Source of the DNA: Euclidia mi
Taxonomy: Eukaryota; Arthropoda; Insecta; Lepidoptera; Erebidae
Assembly (NCBI GenBank): GCA_944739405.2
Contig: OX123182.2
Location: forward strand, 101,411,279 to 101,475,278
Length of the DNA: 64,000 nucleotides
Direction: 5' to 3'
The translations under genes and the position numbers were made by a program. Shown in pieces: positions 43,863 to 56,212 of the stretch; within the stretch, counting starts at the first letter, position 1; the number at the start of each line of letters is the position of its first letter. Below the pieces are notes generated by a model, which had not been told where the DNA came from, did not search any database, and worked only from the letters and a program-made list of their open reading frames with translations.

Positions 43863-44105
43863 CCTCGGACACCATGGGCTATCTTGCAGAAGAAGCGCTG
43901 GTAGAATTCCTCGTCATGCCCATCTAAATGGCATAATCCGTCGTGCTCTTGTCGCGTCTGGCGTACCAGCTGTACTTGAACCAAATGATTTGGTAAGCGA
44001 CGACGGTAAGAGACCTGATGGTATGTCATTGTTGCCTTGGAAAATGGGTAAGCCTTTGGTGTGGGACGCAACCTGCGTAGACACCCTCGCGCCATCAGAA
44101 GAAGA
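43861..44105 (+). pseudogene. Restriction-like-endonuclease-type C-terminal fragment of a retrotransposon
   Basis: The frame reads [20 protein letters not shown], then [36 protein letters not shown] and [15 protein letters not shown] recall HHGLSC..SAGR..RH...LN.II.RAL, RPDG and WD.TC.DTLA from the C-termini of many animal retrotransposon polyproteins. The PD...WD spacing resembles the PD-(D/E)xK-like endonuclease of R2/NeSL-type elements. About 80 residues remain, starting at the microsatellite and ending at a purine-rich GAAGAAAGAAAG stretch. No RT is present. Class assignment is inference. Confidence 0.5.
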
Positions 44106-46710
44106 AAGAAAGAAACATTTATTTGGATACAGCACAAACAGAACAACATACAATATTTTAAAAGAACGAAACTGATTACAAAGGTACATTCGCATTCAAT
44201 AGACATAGAGAAGAATTTGTAGATCAGAAAAACAAAAAAAAATATGCCGAGTATGTGTCCCAGTGCTGACCAAAAGGGTAGCCATGTCAGCATTATGCCC
44301 AGTACAGCTGATGCATACTGGGCGCCGATATTCTCTTGGCTCCCATTCACCCACCACGGATGCCCAACCAGGTGTCGCGCTCACCCAAAATGCAAAATAC
44401 ACAAATAGTTATGCGCTATATTAAAATATACGTATAATACAACATGCAATCACATGCACTCAAAAGGCAGACAAAAAACAAATATATATATAATTATATA
44501 AAAGGAAAAAACCACACGCAAATCAAACGTCGAAATAAATCATGACATTGATGCGGAGGCATTTTACGACGCCTAAAACTTGTTAATATTTTCACTTTTT
44601 AGATTTGTTTTATGTTTTTTGTATTAGATTAGGTTAGACTAGGTTGGATTAAGCTTCAATTACAAAATTATGTTTTCGCCAATGTTCCAAATTAAATTGA
44701 ATAAATACTAAACTATTGGTGAGTTCAATTTGAATGCGGGTTTGTGTGATAAACATATGTTTACTTCGAATCCAATTGTTTTAAAAGTTGCTGCAGTATT
44801 ACATAGATGGTAAATGTGTCAGTTATTTTTCAAAAAGTTCTAGTATCAGATTCAGAGCATTTGTTTGCAGATTCGGTGTATATACCTTCGATCTTGATTC
44901 AAATAATGGAATAGAGTTAACACTCAAACTTTTGTCCTATCAAATTTGCTACATAACGTTAATTTTATCTGTTTGTGAAGACACAGAAAAGTCAAAAAAT
45001 TACCTTAAACTAAAATTTATGCAACATCTCGTAAAAAATCCCCCCTCTGAATCATATCATTAGACCTTTGAAAGGTCGATAAATTCCTTAAAAGTTGGAG
45101 CCGTCCAATTTAAGTTTGGAATTATTCCGATCAAATAAGTAACAGTTGACTGAGCCCAGTCAATGATACAATCAAAAGGGTACATTTATGTAACTTAAAC
45201 ATGACTTTATCAGGAACATAATTTTAATTAAGCGGGATATTAGTGACCGGCTCACTTAATATTCTATAAATACCTTTCCTTTCCGATTTTTATCATCAAT
45301 TTTGTTTATAATAATTACTATAAAAATGCAGAGTTTATATCATCATCTTCATAGCCATAACATTAACCTGATTGCACCCTTATTGCCAACGGTTCGTTTA
45401 CTAGCATAACTAGACTTGACAGAATATTAGCTTTTCCACAGAGTGACTGCCATCTGATCTATGCAACTCAAAGTGATGGCGAAATGACATGCCTTAGACC
45501 AGTGTCACTACGTTTTTCAAAGCATCCTTATGAGAGCCAAAACTGAATAACTTTAAATATTATATTTTAGTAACTATATTGCTCCACATATCCAAAGCAT
45601 TATAATCTCATAAAATATTGCTAGCGTAAGCCGATTCCATTAGTTTGAGCGTAACAAGCACAAAGCAAACACGAATGTGTTTAACACAAAACATGCTGTG
45701 TTCATATGGCAAAACATTTTTATAGTATCTTTCATAATTTATGAAAGTGATTTAATATTTGTTATCTTGTTAATAAGTCAATACAAACATATGTAATAAA
45801 ATTGATGAGTTGGTTTCTTTCAACGCGCTCGTTTCAAAAACAAATAAATATATAATAAGAAAACTGACAACCCAGTCATTACAGAATGGTATAGGCTAAG
45901 TAACATCTTACAAGAATAATCATGAAATGAGCGTGTAATTAAGTAATGATAGATAAGAAAAAATGGCGGGTGAAACCTAGGGTGGTAGCTAAACTTATAA
46001 CAAAAATAACAAGATGTTATTTAAACAATCAGCTCATAAAATCAGCAAATATCGAGAGGAGTAGATACATGAACCTAGCTGCCTGATTAGAAATTCCATT
46101 TCACTAATTTGTATAATAAACTTGGTCCTACATAAGAATGTACATAAGAAGGGATTTCCCGAAATTCCTACAGCATCGGGCAGATATGGTTAATTAAAAA
46201 ATTGTGTGAGGTCGTTGCTGTAGGCATCCTGTAGTTTAATTTAAATTATATATTGCAATTCACCAGACTTTAAATGTCATAAGAAATGTATGACGCTGTG
46301 AACGTAATTAACGCTTGCAAGTAAAAACTCGGTTTTAAAATCTTATAAACTCCAATTTTAAAAAATAGTATGTGGGGTACCTTAAGGTAGCACACTAGGT
46401 CCACTATTATTTTTATGTTATATATATAAGTAAATTACGAAGCTCTTTGGTTATGCATAAGTTCTATGCTTCATAAATGTTATCATATAAACTATACGTC
46501 AACCAAATTTTTATACGTTTCATCACGTATTGTGCTAATCAACTGAATAACAAACATTTGATATTTCTGCGATAGACACGTCAGTGACCGTTCATTGTCA
46601 ACGGGCCGGAAAATCCAACTTTTCATATTACAAGTAAAAGCGATATTATTTTCCAATTGTTGCGTTAGCGGACGTCTTATACTTTGTCAAACTGTTGGCG
46701 AAACGTAGCA
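44106..46710. other. Long stretch without recognised gene; one Y fragment
   Basis: 44255-44390 is moderately GC-rich (CAGTACAGCTGATGCATACT) and may be a repeat. 46120-46240 on the minus strand contains a Y-like head (AGGGATTTCCCGAAATTCCT in plus orientation). Otherwise AT-rich with no frame above about 90 codons and no RNA gene. Confidence 0.4.
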
Positions 46711-46723
46711 TTTGATAGACAGA

Positions 46724-47480
46724 TAGATAAATCTTTATTGTGCAACTACAGTTGCTACAAATTAGGTATAATATCTTAAACAAATAGTAAATGCACAAAA
46801 GCGGCCTTATCGCAAAGTGCGATCTCTTCCAGGCAACCTTAGGATGGACAGCCTGAATAAGACAAGTTTGATGGTGTAGTGATCAGATATATATGGGCAC
46901 TTATAGTTGTTTAAATAGAATATACATACATGTGAAAGTATAATTATATTACCTATACATACAAATAATTCATAATATACATACAAACTATACATATAAT
47001 TCATGCATATACATATAATGATATTAATGCAAAGTACAGTCAGATAATTTAGATTATAATGACAAGTAGTGCTTATTAAATGCGTCTTTAAATATATTAA
47101 GGAATTTTGCTTGCTTAATCTCAAATAGCAGCACATTCCACAAACGTACAGCCTGAACAGCAAAGGATTTATCGTAGAAATTTGTGGAATGTGTTGGCAT
47201 CTGGAGTCTCAGATCCACTGATGACCTTAAGGTCTTTCAATGTGTGTCATGAAGGAACTTAAAACGTTCTTTGAGATACATGGGGCTATTAGGATTAAAC
47301 AGCACATTATACAGTAGCATAATAAAATGAGTATTCCGGCGAAGACAAATTGGTAGCCACTTGACTCTGGATCGAAATCCAGATACATGATCATACAGCA
47401 CATAAAATCAAGACGGCTGAACTCAATTTTATGAAATGATGCGATCCAATATAAGTATTTGTCCAAAGACCGGAATATTA
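46724..47480 (-). pseudogene. LINE 3' end (CR1/Jockey superfamily), copy 1
   Basis: Minus strand: a broken frame with YDHVSGFRSRVKWLPICLRR, LLYNVLFNPNSPMYLKERFK, SSVDLRLQMPTHSTNFYDKS, AVQAVRLWNVLLFEIKQAK and a KHYLSL end, then an AT-rich 3' untranslated region ending AATAAAGATTTATCTATCTG at 46724. Clearly related to 50133-50930. 5'-truncated and frameshifted near 47400 and by a stop near 47245. Confidence 0.75.
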
Positions 47481-50125
47481 AAATGCGTGAGTTAAATACA
47501 AATATAATAGATAAACTATAAAAATAGTCTTAATGAACCAAAAGATGTAAATAACAGCCATTTCCGTGTAGAATAAAATAAAATTAATAAATCCTGAGCC
47601 AATGAGAAAGTTCTCTTATACAGTCAAGGAAGTACTTGAAAGAACACATTCGGCAGACAAAAAGACACTCGTCCCACTTAAACGGGATTATGCTGATTGA
47701 TCTCCCGCTCAACTATTTTTATTAGCATTCGCCTCGGTTCCTGCGATCTGAATTGAAACTATTTATGGAACAAATACAGTCTGTAAAACGTTATCTCTCG
47801 ATTTGCTTGCTCCTGTTTACGATTCAGGAATAACATATGCGTGTTCTCGTGCCATAATATGACTTTTTGTGGTACTCAAAATATAATGTGTTTTGTGGTA
47901 AAGTCAGGAGGCGTAGTCTTCGTTGAACGATATAAAGATGAATGTGTAAATAACAATCCAAAAGGTGTACCATTTTATGACGATCATATTATATGCAATG
48001 GCTTAGGATTAGGTTCACTTTTTGTGCGAATTCTGTCACAGATTTATATAGCTTTCAAAACACGCTTACCTTCGTAGGAATGGAATATTCATAATACCTA
48101 CGCCATTAAATAAATTCTGTGACAAAGTTTCTCATTTCTAGCTTTAGTAGTTTAGGCGATGACATATCAGTCAGAATTATGGGGATAATAATGTTGCAAT
48201 AGTGTGACAACAATAAGCACCACCATATTTCCACATCTTGCTTATCTTTATATCGCCCAAGTAATGATGAATACACTAACTAAACTTTTTTCTTTTTATA
48301 AGATGCGATATCGCCATGTAACTAATTAAAATTAAATGACAAAAGCAAATTTTATTGTTAAATTCTAATTTTCCAAGATCGTCATGTAACAACATCTCTT
48401 AAACTCACCCAACATTTATTGGCACTTTTGCGCAAATTTTCTGTATGAACAAAAACAATAAAGCTTATACAAGACACGTGGCCAAATTACGAGGAATAAA
48501 GAAGGAAGTGCAAATGAGGAACGCCGTGTGATACAGCAGGAAAACTTGAAGCGAATGCGAAGTTGCTATATTATTGAAAATATTTTTAATTGGCATATTT
48601 ACTGATTATGCAGTCAGTAAAGCAAAGCAGAACGTTATGATGGCCGGGCTATTTAGGAATACATCAATTATTTTAAAAAATCAATGTCAAGACTCATTAC
48701 AAAATATAAATTACCAGTCACTGCTTGAACATACATACACATCGGTTTGGGGTCCTTCTACGAGCTTTAGAAGTAGTATTAATATTCTCATTTGAATAAA
48801 CGATTACATATTATACAAATGAAACAAAAAAAAAAGTTTATCAAAGTCAAAATAATTTGGAAGTGCATTTTCTATAGATAATGATTTCAAAGCAAATATG
48901 ATTCAACCAAGAAAAAATATTGTATATTTGAAGTAAATGATAGAACTTGATTTGATGATCACCTTTGATCTTTTAGAAGGAAGTAAATCTTTTTTATTCC
49001 TCCTCATTAAACTTTAATGCGAAAGTTCAAGTATACAAAAGGTTATCTCAAGTTCAATACTATGGTATGATAAGAGGTTTCAGGTGCCTTGTTATATTAC
49101 AAGGAAATTACGACACTCCCTTGGGGCAGAGATGATGTAATATGGTTTTATATTCCGAATTTAAGTATCATAAAGTAAATGGAATTTGTCATACGTATTT
49201 TTTTTTTCATATTATTTAAGTTTAAGAAACTAGCATGCAAAGAATCATATCATTTCACGTTAGTTTAATCTATTCTTAGTATTAACTAATAAATAGGTCC
49301 AAGCGCTGATTGTTAGTGTTTGTCGGTCTCATGAGTTCTTATAACGTGTGACTCGCGTCAAAAATGCATGCGATGCGAGTGTCCCTTGGATTCGGCATTA
49401 AGGTTTCACGTTTTACTTAATCTTTCGCCCGCAACGATAACCCAGCCTATTAGACACCTAATGTTTTCATTTCTACAAACAAACAATAGGGTTGTTTCCA
49501 ACTAGTCAAATCAAGCACTTTTAATGAAATGTCAAAAACGTCCTTTGCCAAGGGTGTTGTATGAAATATGACGTAGTGACGTCATAGTTTTTTGCTGTCA
49601 ATTAGAATACTATTATCAGTAAATTGGCGATAAAAAATGTAAAATTAAGTATTAAAATTAATTGATGAATGAAACTACTATTATTTTGACATGTTTGACT
49701 AGATAAAAAGACTTGTATAATTTATTTCACTTGCAGGAAACTTTCCTATTCTGTCAAAGAAGTGAGGTATGCGGGGCGAGGGGAGCAACAAACATGCATT
49801 TTAATTGGCCGGTTCAAATTTGCGCTACGTCATAATTCATAACTAGTATTGGGTTTGGTCTTATGTAAGACGTATACGTGTTGTCAGAAAGTGTTCGCCT
49901 TACGTCTGCCGTCAATAGGCTGGGTTGTCGTTTTTCGCCCGTCATTATCATCGTCATTACCATCCTTCTCCAGTACACTGCTGTATATATAGAAAATTAT
50001 CTTCAATAGAATCCCTATGAGCTCAATTTTCGGCTCCTTATGCCCCACTGATGCTTAACACACTCTACCTGCCGGAGGACGTCCCACGTAATGTTTGCCA
50101 ATGTGCGCTCTCCAATCTTAAACAC
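47481..50125. other. Mostly unassigned; one MITE
   Basis: Apart from the MITE at 49485-49750 I see no gene. Open frames at 47841-48077 and 48574-48795 lack any recognised motif. Confidence 0.4.
49485..49750. mobile_element. MITE, AATAGGG family, copy 2
   Basis: The left end AATAGGGTTGTTTCC and right end GGAAACTTTCCTATT are inverted; inner CTAGTCAAA and TTTGACTAG also pair. Left-end wording matches the MITE at 32738. Confidence 0.5.
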
Positions 50126-50132
50126 GTCTAGA

Positions 50133-50930
50133 TAGATAGATAAATCTTTATTGTGCAAATACAGTTGGTACAAATTAGGTATAATAACTTATATGTAGGT
50201 ATACAAATAGTAAATGCACAAAGGCGGCCTTATCGCAAAGTGCGATCTCTTCCAGGCAACCTTAGGATGGACAGACTGAAAAAGAGAAGTTTGATGGTGT
50301 AGTGATCATATATATATGGACACTAATAGTTATTTAAATATAATGTACATAGATGTGTAGGTATATATTACCTATACATAGGTACAAATAATACGTAATA
50401 TACATACTAACTATACAATACATATATAATTATACATACATACAATACATATAATACATAGCTATATAATACATACATATACATATAATGATATCAATTT
50501 CGATTATTATGACAAGTAGTGCTTCTTTAATGCGTCTTTAAATATATTAAGCGATTTTGCTTGCTTAATCTCAATTAGCAGTGCATTCCACAAACGTACA
50601 GCCTGAACAGCAAAGGATTTATCGTAGAAGTTTGTGGAATGTGTCGGCATCTGCAGTCTCAGATCCACTGACGACCTCAAGGTCCTTGAATGTGTGTCAT
50701 GAAGGAACTTAAAACGTTCTTTGAGATACATGGGGCTATTAGGATTAAACAGCACATTATACAGTAGCATAAGAATATGAGTATTCCGGCGAAGACGAAT
50801 TGGGAGCCACTTGAGTCTGGATCGAAATTCAGATACATGATCATATTTGCGTAAACCTAGTCTAGTCAATTCATTGTCGGTTCTGCAACAAACTTTGACA
50901 GCCTTCTGCCACTTAAGCATACTAATTATA
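50133..50930 (-). pseudogene. LINE 3' end (CR1/Jockey superfamily), copy 2
   Basis: The minus-strand frame 50920-50507 is open for 137 codons: LRKYDHVSEFRSRLKWLPIR, LLYNVLFNPNSPMYLKERFK, HSRTLRSSVDLRLQMPTHST, AVQAVRLWNALLIEIKQAKS and KHYLS. The 3' untranslated region ends AATAAAGATTTATCTATCTA at 50133. Same family and orientation as copy 1, but with an intact terminal frame; 5'-truncated. Confidence 0.8.
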
Positions 50931-51285
50931 ATTCTCCATGTACCTACGTCATTTTTTTATAACTTTGACAGTGAGACCAGCCTGAATGTAACGCGAATAT
51001 TACGTAAAAGTTGCTTCAACAGTCGTTTCACGTTGGCCAAACGCACTCGCTTGAAAACCGGTATTAGGCACAGGGTCTCGCTCTTTCTCTCTCTTAGATA
51101 TAAGTACACTAGGTGAATGATGCAATGCTTTAATTTAAAAGATTTCCTTTTATTGAGCTTTAGACTGCTTTGCAAAATTTGTACCTAAATTCATAGCTCG
51201 GTAGATATGCAATATTCTGTAATAAATCCCTTAGTTCGATAAATAAACGGCGGTGATCTAATGTTTTCTTACGCATCTTAGCCCA
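50931..51285. other. No gene recognised
   Basis: A 72-codon minus frame has no recognised similarity. Confidence 0.4.
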
Positions 51286-51287
51286 CC

Positions 51288-51523
51288 ACCATTGGGAGGT
51301 CTCGGGTTCGATTCCCGGGTCGGGCAAAGTGTTATTGGGTTTTCCGTTAGGAAATTCTCAGTAGCAGCACGGGGTCTGGTAATGTGCCCGGTACGGCAAT
51401 AGGCTCACCCCCTATTACGTGGGACTAAAATAAATCTGGCGAAAAGTGGGAGTAGCAATATACCTCTGCCTACCTCTTCGGGGATATAGGCGTAAGACTA
51501 TGTATGTATGTGTGTATGTATAA
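51288..51523 (+). mobile_element. tRNA-headed SINE with RTE-like tail
   Basis: GGTTCGATTCCCGGGTCGGG (box B) at about 51307, then TGCCCGGTACGGCAATAGG, CTCTGCCTACCTCTTCGGGG and a TATGTATGTGTGTATG tail. The box A region is poorly preserved. Same family as 19980 and 34228. Confidence 0.75.
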
Positions 51524-54120
51524 GTAATTTAATGCTTTAATGTAAACAAAATGTGCGTTCTACCGTAAAAAATGTCATTCATAAAACCGTGTTCACATAA
51601 AAGACTGACTACGTGGACATGGTTTGTCAAAGTAGTAAAACATTTTCGCCAATAAGGCGCAAAAATTCATGAATATTTCAATTAACAATTAATAAGTGTA
51701 TTCAAGCCAAAAATATGAGTCATTTCCCAAGTTCAACGCGTTAAACGTTCGACCAAGCCGTAAAAATTGCAAACGCGTCCAGTCGTGGCGTCATTCGTAG
51801 ATTATTAAAATTGTTTATTCATATTGTTTCGCCATATTGACAAAGTTCGAGCGGTGGCGAAGTTTTTCTCGTTAATTTAAATTCGGTTGACATAAATATT
51901 TTCGAGAGTTTTCTTTTAAAGATCGCTGTAACAAAATATACATACGCTTTTGGAATTTAATTATGTTACAAGCCGTAAAATGTTAGGGCCCAACCACCCA
52001 ACGTATGAATGCATAATTCAATGAATACATCTACCTCATAACAGAACCCTTATAAAAGCAATTTCATATGTCCGAAGGCAAGTCTTTGATCCTTACCAAG
52101 ACTAGTATTTCACAAAGTCCTTATAATAATATATTCGTTCTCTTTATGTCAATGTTATTGTGAGATTTTTCCTTCTTGCTTATAAATGGGTCCCATATTG
52201 AAATATGTTTATATTTAATTTATCCCTACTAATATTATAAATTCGAAAGTGTGTATGTATGTATGTATGTTACTTTGTATGTATGTAACTTTGTGTGCAC
52301 AATTTTTGTATAAGTAACAAAAGACAATGAGTAGAAGTGGTCCAAATTTCCACCACTATTGGGGGCTATGTAAGCTTAAAGTCGACTAAATACCATACAA
52401 TTTTGATTACTAGGCGAAAAAAATATATTCACCCAGAAAAGAGTTATGACTGTTTTAAAAATTCGTTATTATATATAATAAGTTTTTAATTATTTAACCA
52501 TTAATTTTTTTCGCACATAGCCACATTCCAAGCAGTAAAAACATGGTAGCAATGATGACGCATTCCCCCTGTTCTGTAATGTGCTCAAATCGTCTGCAAA
52601 GTATACAATGGTAACGTTAGCGCCACCTACCCATATAAAAATGTAATACTTCTTAAAAATGTAATACTCTTCCCAGTATTACAAATATTGTAAAATAAAT
52701 ATAAGCATTGTAAAGATAGGTATAAGCCCTTTCATTTGATACCCCACATGATAGGGTTTGATTATTTTGACGTAGGGAGGTACCTACCGCGGCCGCCATA
52801 TTGTTTTTATTTTGACGTCATATAGCTTATATCAACCAGAATAACGTATGAATTACAACGAAGTGTCATACACCTAAATCAATCGAGTACATATTTAAAA
52901 AGATATAGTGAAATAAAGAAGCGTAAAAAGGTTTTTTAATTGCAACTGAGTAAATTTAATATTTTTGGTTGCAGTCTTCTTATAATGATTCAGTACGCAG
53001 TGTTCCATCATATGCCATAGTTCTTACTGGTGGTGGAAATTTGGACCAAGCTCCATATATTTTTGCCCATTGCCTTTTAAAAAATATATTCATGATTTTT
53101 ATTAAATTACTATTTTGGTTTTACAGCCTATCGTTATTTGTGTTACAATATTTCTTAGAGTCAACAGGAGCCTTATTTGGTTTATTTATCACGCTGGCCA
53201 GTCTGGTTGGTAGGTATGTATAAGGATGATATCAAATTCGCCATCTCTTCGCAAAGATACCTACTATTTGTTTCGAGTAATACCCTATTCTGTATTATTA
53301 ATTGATGTTTGTTTGTGTTCTCTTTACATATAATCCTCTCGTCACTATTGATAATTGGATAACAGGCCCAAGAAATACTTTATCCTCTAAGAGCACATAG
53401 AGTTGCATCGGTCCTGGCTCTTACATTGGTCTTGGCAGCAATTTTTAATATTTTGACACTAGTCTTAACCGTAGAATGACTTATTTTGAGATGAGGTGTT
53501 CCTGGTGGAAGACAGCAGTTGCTCTGGGGAATATTTATACAAATCTGGTGCCTCTTAAAAGCGGATCCTGGTCTCCTAGGCGATAATTTTCAATGAATAA
53601 ATAACGATTGGATGATAATGATTCAGTAACATTTTTCTAGCCATAGATAATATATTCACACAGGGTTATATGTAAGCTTATTATTACTGTTCTTAAGATG
53701 CTCAGATAAGAAACTATCTAATAAAAACAATTTATAAAGCCTATAAACATACAACAATTTGCCATAATATGCATTCCATTGGCACAGAGGGCTTTGCTAA
53801 GTTAGCCTGCATATTTAATAGACGTTGCCCGCGTCTCCACTCACGTAAATAATAGGCAAACCGAAACCTTCCTCAGGAATACCCTTTCTAAAAATGTATT
53901 GAATCAAAACCTAACTTACGCCTATTTTCAAAGAACTACTGGGTAGTTGGTTAACAATCATTTATTTCATTTGAATCCATCAAAAGTAAAAACTATGATA
54001 CGGAAGGTCCCAAACGACCATGTACACACAGACAGGAACCTTCTTTCTTTGACATTGTCATTTATATTATTTCCAAAAGCATCTAAAGTCGAATAGCAGT
54101 TTATAAAACATAGATAACCG
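51524..54120. other. No gene recognised; short dispersed-repeat start at 52226
   Basis: CCCTACTAATATTATAAATT at about 52226 followed by a TATGTATG run is a wording I recall from abundant lepidopteran repeats related to Helitrons. A candidate exon at 52973-53080 was considered and rejected. 53190-53216 is an inverted X-like word. No other feature can be supported. Confidence 0.4.
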
Positions 54121-54124
54121 CCCG

Positions 54125-54368
54125 CAAAGTGGATTGACGGTCCTACCGGGATTGGGGGCAATGGTTGGAGAGAAAGACAGCGCCGCCTGCACCCGCACTT
54201 GCCCCATTGTCAACCCTCGGCTCTGTTGGGCAGGCACCTGCAGCTGAGTCCAGTGCCTCCTGGGCCACAGTGACAAGTCGCCCTGCAAAGGCCAGGGCCC
54301 GGAAGGCAATGACCAAGAAGCCCGCGATGCCCAAAGTGCCGTCCACATCGGCGGTGACAGTGACTCTT
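54125..54368 (+). pseudogene. R1-clade LINE ORF1, N-terminal part
   Basis: The frame from about 54165 gives an Ala/Pro/Ser-rich, basic stretch ending PSTSAVTVTL, the low-complexity N-terminal region usual in R1-clade ORF1 proteins. It stops at the insertion of another LINE. After removing that LINE and one target copy, the frame joins directly to PPGFNTTLAEVMRLARERVD at 57541. ORF1 proteins bind element RNA. Confidence 0.7.
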
Positions 54369-54683
54369 ATTTATTTATTTATTTATTAAAACTTCATACA
54401 CGTCGAGTGTACAGGCGGACTTAATGCCAAGGGCATTGTCTCACAGTCTACCTTTGAGTGGTGTAGAGAGAGAAAGGTAGGTGTATTCTATAGGTACTGA
54501 ATCAGTTACGTGGAAAAAAAAAAACATACATATAGAATATATTATAAAATACATACATATATAATAATATATAATATAACATAAATACATTATATATATA
54601 ATAATATATACATATGCATATATATATATAAATAAATAAATATAAACATATATATTAGAATATTATAACAACTAGATGAGGTA

Positions 54684-56189
54684 TTACACTACTACCTTAG
54701 CCAACAGGAGCTCCTTAATCGTAGTCTTGAATTTGTACTTTGTATCAGATGTCCTGATCTCGAACGGGAGGTCATTCCATAGAAGAATAGATTGAATTGA
54801 GAACGAAGAGTGTACAAAAGCAGAATTGTGAGAAGGGACAGAGAGAAGAAGATTATGAGAGGAGCGAAGGTTTAGGTCGTGATTGGAACACAGGTATTGA
54901 AAGTGAGAAGTTAAATAGTCAGGGGAGGTATGGGACATAAGGATAGTATAAAGAGTAGTGAGAGCACGCAAGCTGTGTCTTTGACGAATGGGAAGCCACT
55001 TCAATTGAGAACGATAAGCAGATATGTGATCATACTTACGAAGACTGAAAATGAATCGAATGCAGTTATTAAGAAGACGATCAAGTTTATTGAGTAGATC
55101 TGCATTCAGGTCGTAGTAGCACACATCAGCATAGTCGATCAAAGGAAAGATTAAAGTTTGCACAAGCATCACTTTAGTCTTGGACGGGAGAAAGTTCTTA
55201 AGGCGGTAGAGTGCGCGTAAAGTACCAGTGACTTTTTGACTTACCTGAGTTACTTGAGTTCGCCAATTAAGCGAAGCATCTATATGAAGCCCAAGATTTT
55301 TAACAACTGGATACCAGTCCACGTTAGTGCAGTTAAAGATTATGTTAGGCAAAGATGAAACATCCAGTCTCTTTAGCATCCATTGGCTACCCAGGATAAT
55401 GTCTTGGCTCTTAGTAGGGTTAACAGTTAGCCCGAACTTGTCACACCAATTTTGTATGGCTGCTAGGTCCTTATTTATTTTGTCTATTGCCACTGATACG
55501 CACTCCAGATTTTCTTGAGCATATATCTGCAAGTCATCGGCATACAAGTGATACGCACACTGAAGATTTTGAGTTATGAGATTTATAAAGAGAGAAAATA
55601 AAAGAGGAGAAAGAATACCGCCTTGAGGAACGCCAGCGCTGAGATCACACCAACTTGAAGATGAATCGTCGATGCGGACAGATTGCTGACGACCTCGAAG
55701 ATAACTTGAGAACCAATCCAGAGCTCCAGATGAGACCTTAAGATAGGAGAGGATGGATAAAAGGATGTCATGACTGACGGTATTGAAGGCGTTGGAAAAG
55801 TCAATCAACACCAAGACTGTGACTTTGGTGTTCTCCATGCCTTCACGAATATCGCCAGTCACTTTAAGGAGAGCGGACGTGGTGCTGTGTCCAGGCCTGA
55901 AGCCTGATTGCAAAGGACTTAATAAGTTATTTCGGTATACAAACCGAGCCATTTGTTTGTGCACACAGGCTTCAAGCACTTTGGACAGGAAAGGGAGAAT
56001 GGATATTGGACGGAAGTGGTTAGGTAGGGAAGGGTTTGAGACTTTGGGCAGAGGGATGACGTAGGCTTTACGCCACGAGGACGGAAAGGAGCCAGACTCA
56101 AGGGAGAAATTAATGATGTGGGAGATAGCCGGAAGAAGATGATCTAGGATGGTGGTGACCATACGACGACTGATATTGTCATATCCCAC
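54684..56189 (-). CDS. LINE reverse transcriptase domain, intact frame
   Basis: The 501-codon minus-strand frame is uninterrupted. It has PLPKVSNPSLPNHFRPISIL, LQSGFRPGHSTTSALLKV, LVLIDFSNAFNTVSHD (first catalytic Asp), SAGVPQGGILSPLLFSLFIN and HLYADDLQIYAQ (YADD intact, about 55540), followed by VKNLGLHIDASLNWRTQV. The C-terminal region with RKYDHISAYRSQLKWLPIRQ is shared with the LINE ends at 46.7 and 50.1 kb. It is the C-terminal half of ORF2; the natural start is upstream in the endonuclease, reached only across a frameshift near 56200-56280. It would copy the element's RNA into DNA at a nicked site. Confidence 0.85.
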   Translation of the reverse strand: MGYDNISRRMVTTILDHLLPAISHIINFSLESGSFPSSWRKAYVIPLPKVSNPSLPNHFRPISILPFLSKVLEACVHKQMARFVYRNNLLSPLQSGFRPGHSTTSALLKVTGDIREGMENTKVTVLVLIDFSNAFNTVSHDILLSILSYLKVSSGALDWFSSYLRGRQQSVRIDDSSSSWCDLSAGVPQGGILSPLLFSLFINLITQNLQCAYHLYADDLQIYAQENLECVSVAIDKINKDLAAIQNWCDKFGLTVNPTKSQDIILGSQWMLKRLDVSSLPNIIFNCTNVDWYPVVKNLGLHIDASLNWRTQVTQVSQKVTGTLRALYRLKNFLPSKTKVMLVQTLIFPLIDYADVCYYDLNADLLNKLDRLLNNCIRFIFSLRKYDHISAYRSQLKWLPIRQRHSLRALTTLYTILMSHTSPDYLTSHFQYLCSNHDLNLRSSHNLLLSVPSHNSAFVHSSFSIQSILLWNDLPFEIRTSDTKYKFKTTIKELLLAKVVV

Positions 56190-56212
56190 AGCATTTGATT
56201 TAATGGAAAGGA

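Noticed and set aside
52969..53223. Exon(s) of a membrane protein, with TTTGGTTGCAG and TTTTACAG acceptor-like sites
   Set aside because: Frames are short, and the second part overlaps an inverted X-repeat word (CACGCTGGCCAGTCTGG); no recognised domain.
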